This document shows positions 63,315-64,000 of a stretch of DNA of 64,000 nucleotides, piece after piece. Positions within the stretch are counted from its first letter, which is position 1. Each line of letters starts with the position of its first letter. The translations under genes were made by a program, and so were the position numbers. The notes under the pieces are model-generated. The model was given only the letters and a program-made list of their open reading frames with translations, was not told the origin of the DNA and searched no databases. The DNA is from Dactylosporangium vinaceum (GTDB lineage Bacteria; Actinomycetota; Actinomycetes; Mycobacteriales; Micromonosporaceae), in contig NZ_CP061913.1 in assembly GCF_019904175.1 (NCBI RefSeq), positions 2,356,001-2,420,000 of the forward strand, in the 5' to 3' direction.

Positions 63315-64000
63315 TCACTCCGTCGCCGGCCACGGGTCGCGGGTGAAGACGGACGAGGCGATGTCCAGGGCGACCACCTCACCCGACGGGGCGCGGCGCA
63401 CCTGCAGCACCTCGCCGTCGTTCTCGCCCGACCGCCCGCGCCACCGGTCCGGGGCCAGCCCGTCGGGCTCGAAGCGCCATGGCGCCCCGCCGGTCGTCAG
63501 CGGTGTCACGGTCAGGGCGCCGTCGTGCCAGGCGGCCTCGTACTCGCGGCCCATCCACCACCAGCGCCCTGTCAGCGGCGCGACGGCGGGCGGCGGGGGA
63601 GTGCCGGGGCGCCACGGGGCCGGGCGGGCCGGCTCGTGCTCCAGGACGGTCTCGAGCAGGTCGAGGGCGAAGCCGCTCAGGCCGCCGGGATACTGCATCG
63701 TGTACGCGTTCGCGAACCCCACCACCGCGGAGCGGGACGGGCGGTGCACGGCAAGGGCGGACACGTACCCGGGCATCGAGCCGCCGTGCCCGACGAAGAC
63801 CCGGTCGCCGCGCCGCCAGAGCTGCAGGCCGAGGCCGTGGCCCTCCCGCCAGCCGTCCAGGTCGCTCAGGACGGCCGGTGCGCACATCTCGGCGACGGTG
63901 GCCGGGGCGAGCACCACGGGGTCGGGGTCGGCCAGGAAGGCGGCCCAGCGGGCCAGGTCCTCGACCGTCGACCAGAGCTGGCCGGCCGGGGCCATGGCGC
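63315..64000 (-). CDS. Beta-lactamase-family serine hydrolase, N-terminus beyond window
   Basis: The visible 228 residues are the C-terminal part of a class C beta-lactamase/D-aminopeptidase-type protein: APAGQLWSTVEDLARWAAFL, then GLGLQLWRRGDRVFVGHGGSMPGYVSALAVHRPSRSAVVGFANAY (the HxG motif) and a C-terminal lipocalin-like extension from about GRWWWMGREYEAAWHDGALTV. The SxxK and YxN motifs would lie off the right edge. The ATG near 63995 is internal. Likely an esterase or peptidase acting on an unknown substrate. Confidence 0.85.
   Translation of the reverse strand, partial: AMAPAGQLWSTVEDLARWAAFLADPDPVVLAPATVAEMCAPAVLSDLDGWREGHGLGLQLWRRGDRVFVGHGGSMPGYVSALAVHRPSRSAVVGFANAYTMQYPGGLSGFALDLLETVLEHEPARPAPWRPGTPPPPAVAPLTGRWWWMGREYEAAWHDGALTVTPLTTGGAPWRFEPDGLAPDRWRGRSGENDGEVLQVRRAPSGEVVALDIASSVFTRDPWPATE

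Overview
The window is about 72% GC and carries genes typical of a filamentous actinomycete: an InhA-type enoyl-ACP reductase next to FabG, a C-terminal-cysteine coproporphyrin ferrochelatase, a DUF3097 protein, many GTG starts, 4-nt ATGA/GTGA gene overlaps, and many start codons sitting 6-7 nt after a -10 box (leaderless mRNAs). The family mix suits Micromonosporaceae (Actinoplanes-like). That is inference, since no rRNA or other diagnostic marker is present.

Layout. 1-2.7 kb: a caspase-fold protease with a small upstream gene, and an SDR protein. 2.8-5.0 kb: a three-gene cassette on the minus strand (TIGR04222-like membrane protein with a Ser/Gly/Cys tail, DUF692/MNIO enzyme, small partner), which I consider the best candidate for an undescribed system. 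5.1-9.0 kb: TetR, a HAD-like protein lacking the nucleophile Asp, RIO kinase with an upstream ORF, quinone oxidoreductase. 9.1-15 kb: an Hsp70-membrane-propeller protein and aconitase. 15.4-19.7 kb: aminopeptidase P, an asparagine synthase without its glutaminase cysteine, a PfkB kinase. 19.8-24.4 kb: a membrane protein, an LRR/Cys-motif protein, MarR, LemA and DUF2207. 25.6-33.7 kb: YbhB, cupin, MetE with a divergent LysR, TrmB and a Ski2-like helicase.

33.7-46 kb is a sugar-utilisation island: class II ketose-bisphosphate aldolase, LacC/PfkB kinase carrying a large low-complexity insert, second PfkB kinase, ABC importer without its own ATPase, SIS isomerase, GH4 glycosidase, DeoR regulator and Gfo/Idh/MocA oxidoreductase. 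The set looks like a galactosamine/alpha-galactoside route through tagatose phosphates. Several of its promoters share a CCATTCGCGCA motif.

46-64 kb: alpha/beta hydrolase with divergent TetR, MBL hydrolase, FlK-like thioesterase, sirtuin, two PH-domain membrane proteins, MoxR-DUF58-VWA operon, fabG-fabI, hemH, HAD-IIA, DUF3097, a YefM/YoeB toxin-antitoxin pair and an edge-truncated beta-lactamase-family serine hydrolase.

A striking general feature is the number of tandem repeats (units of 16, 18, 21, 33, 39, 41, 45, 69 and about 197 bp) in intergenic DNA and inside some genes. There is also a dispersed hairpin family with compensatory arm changes. No rRNA, intact tRNA, CRISPR array, insertion sequence or prophage was recognised.
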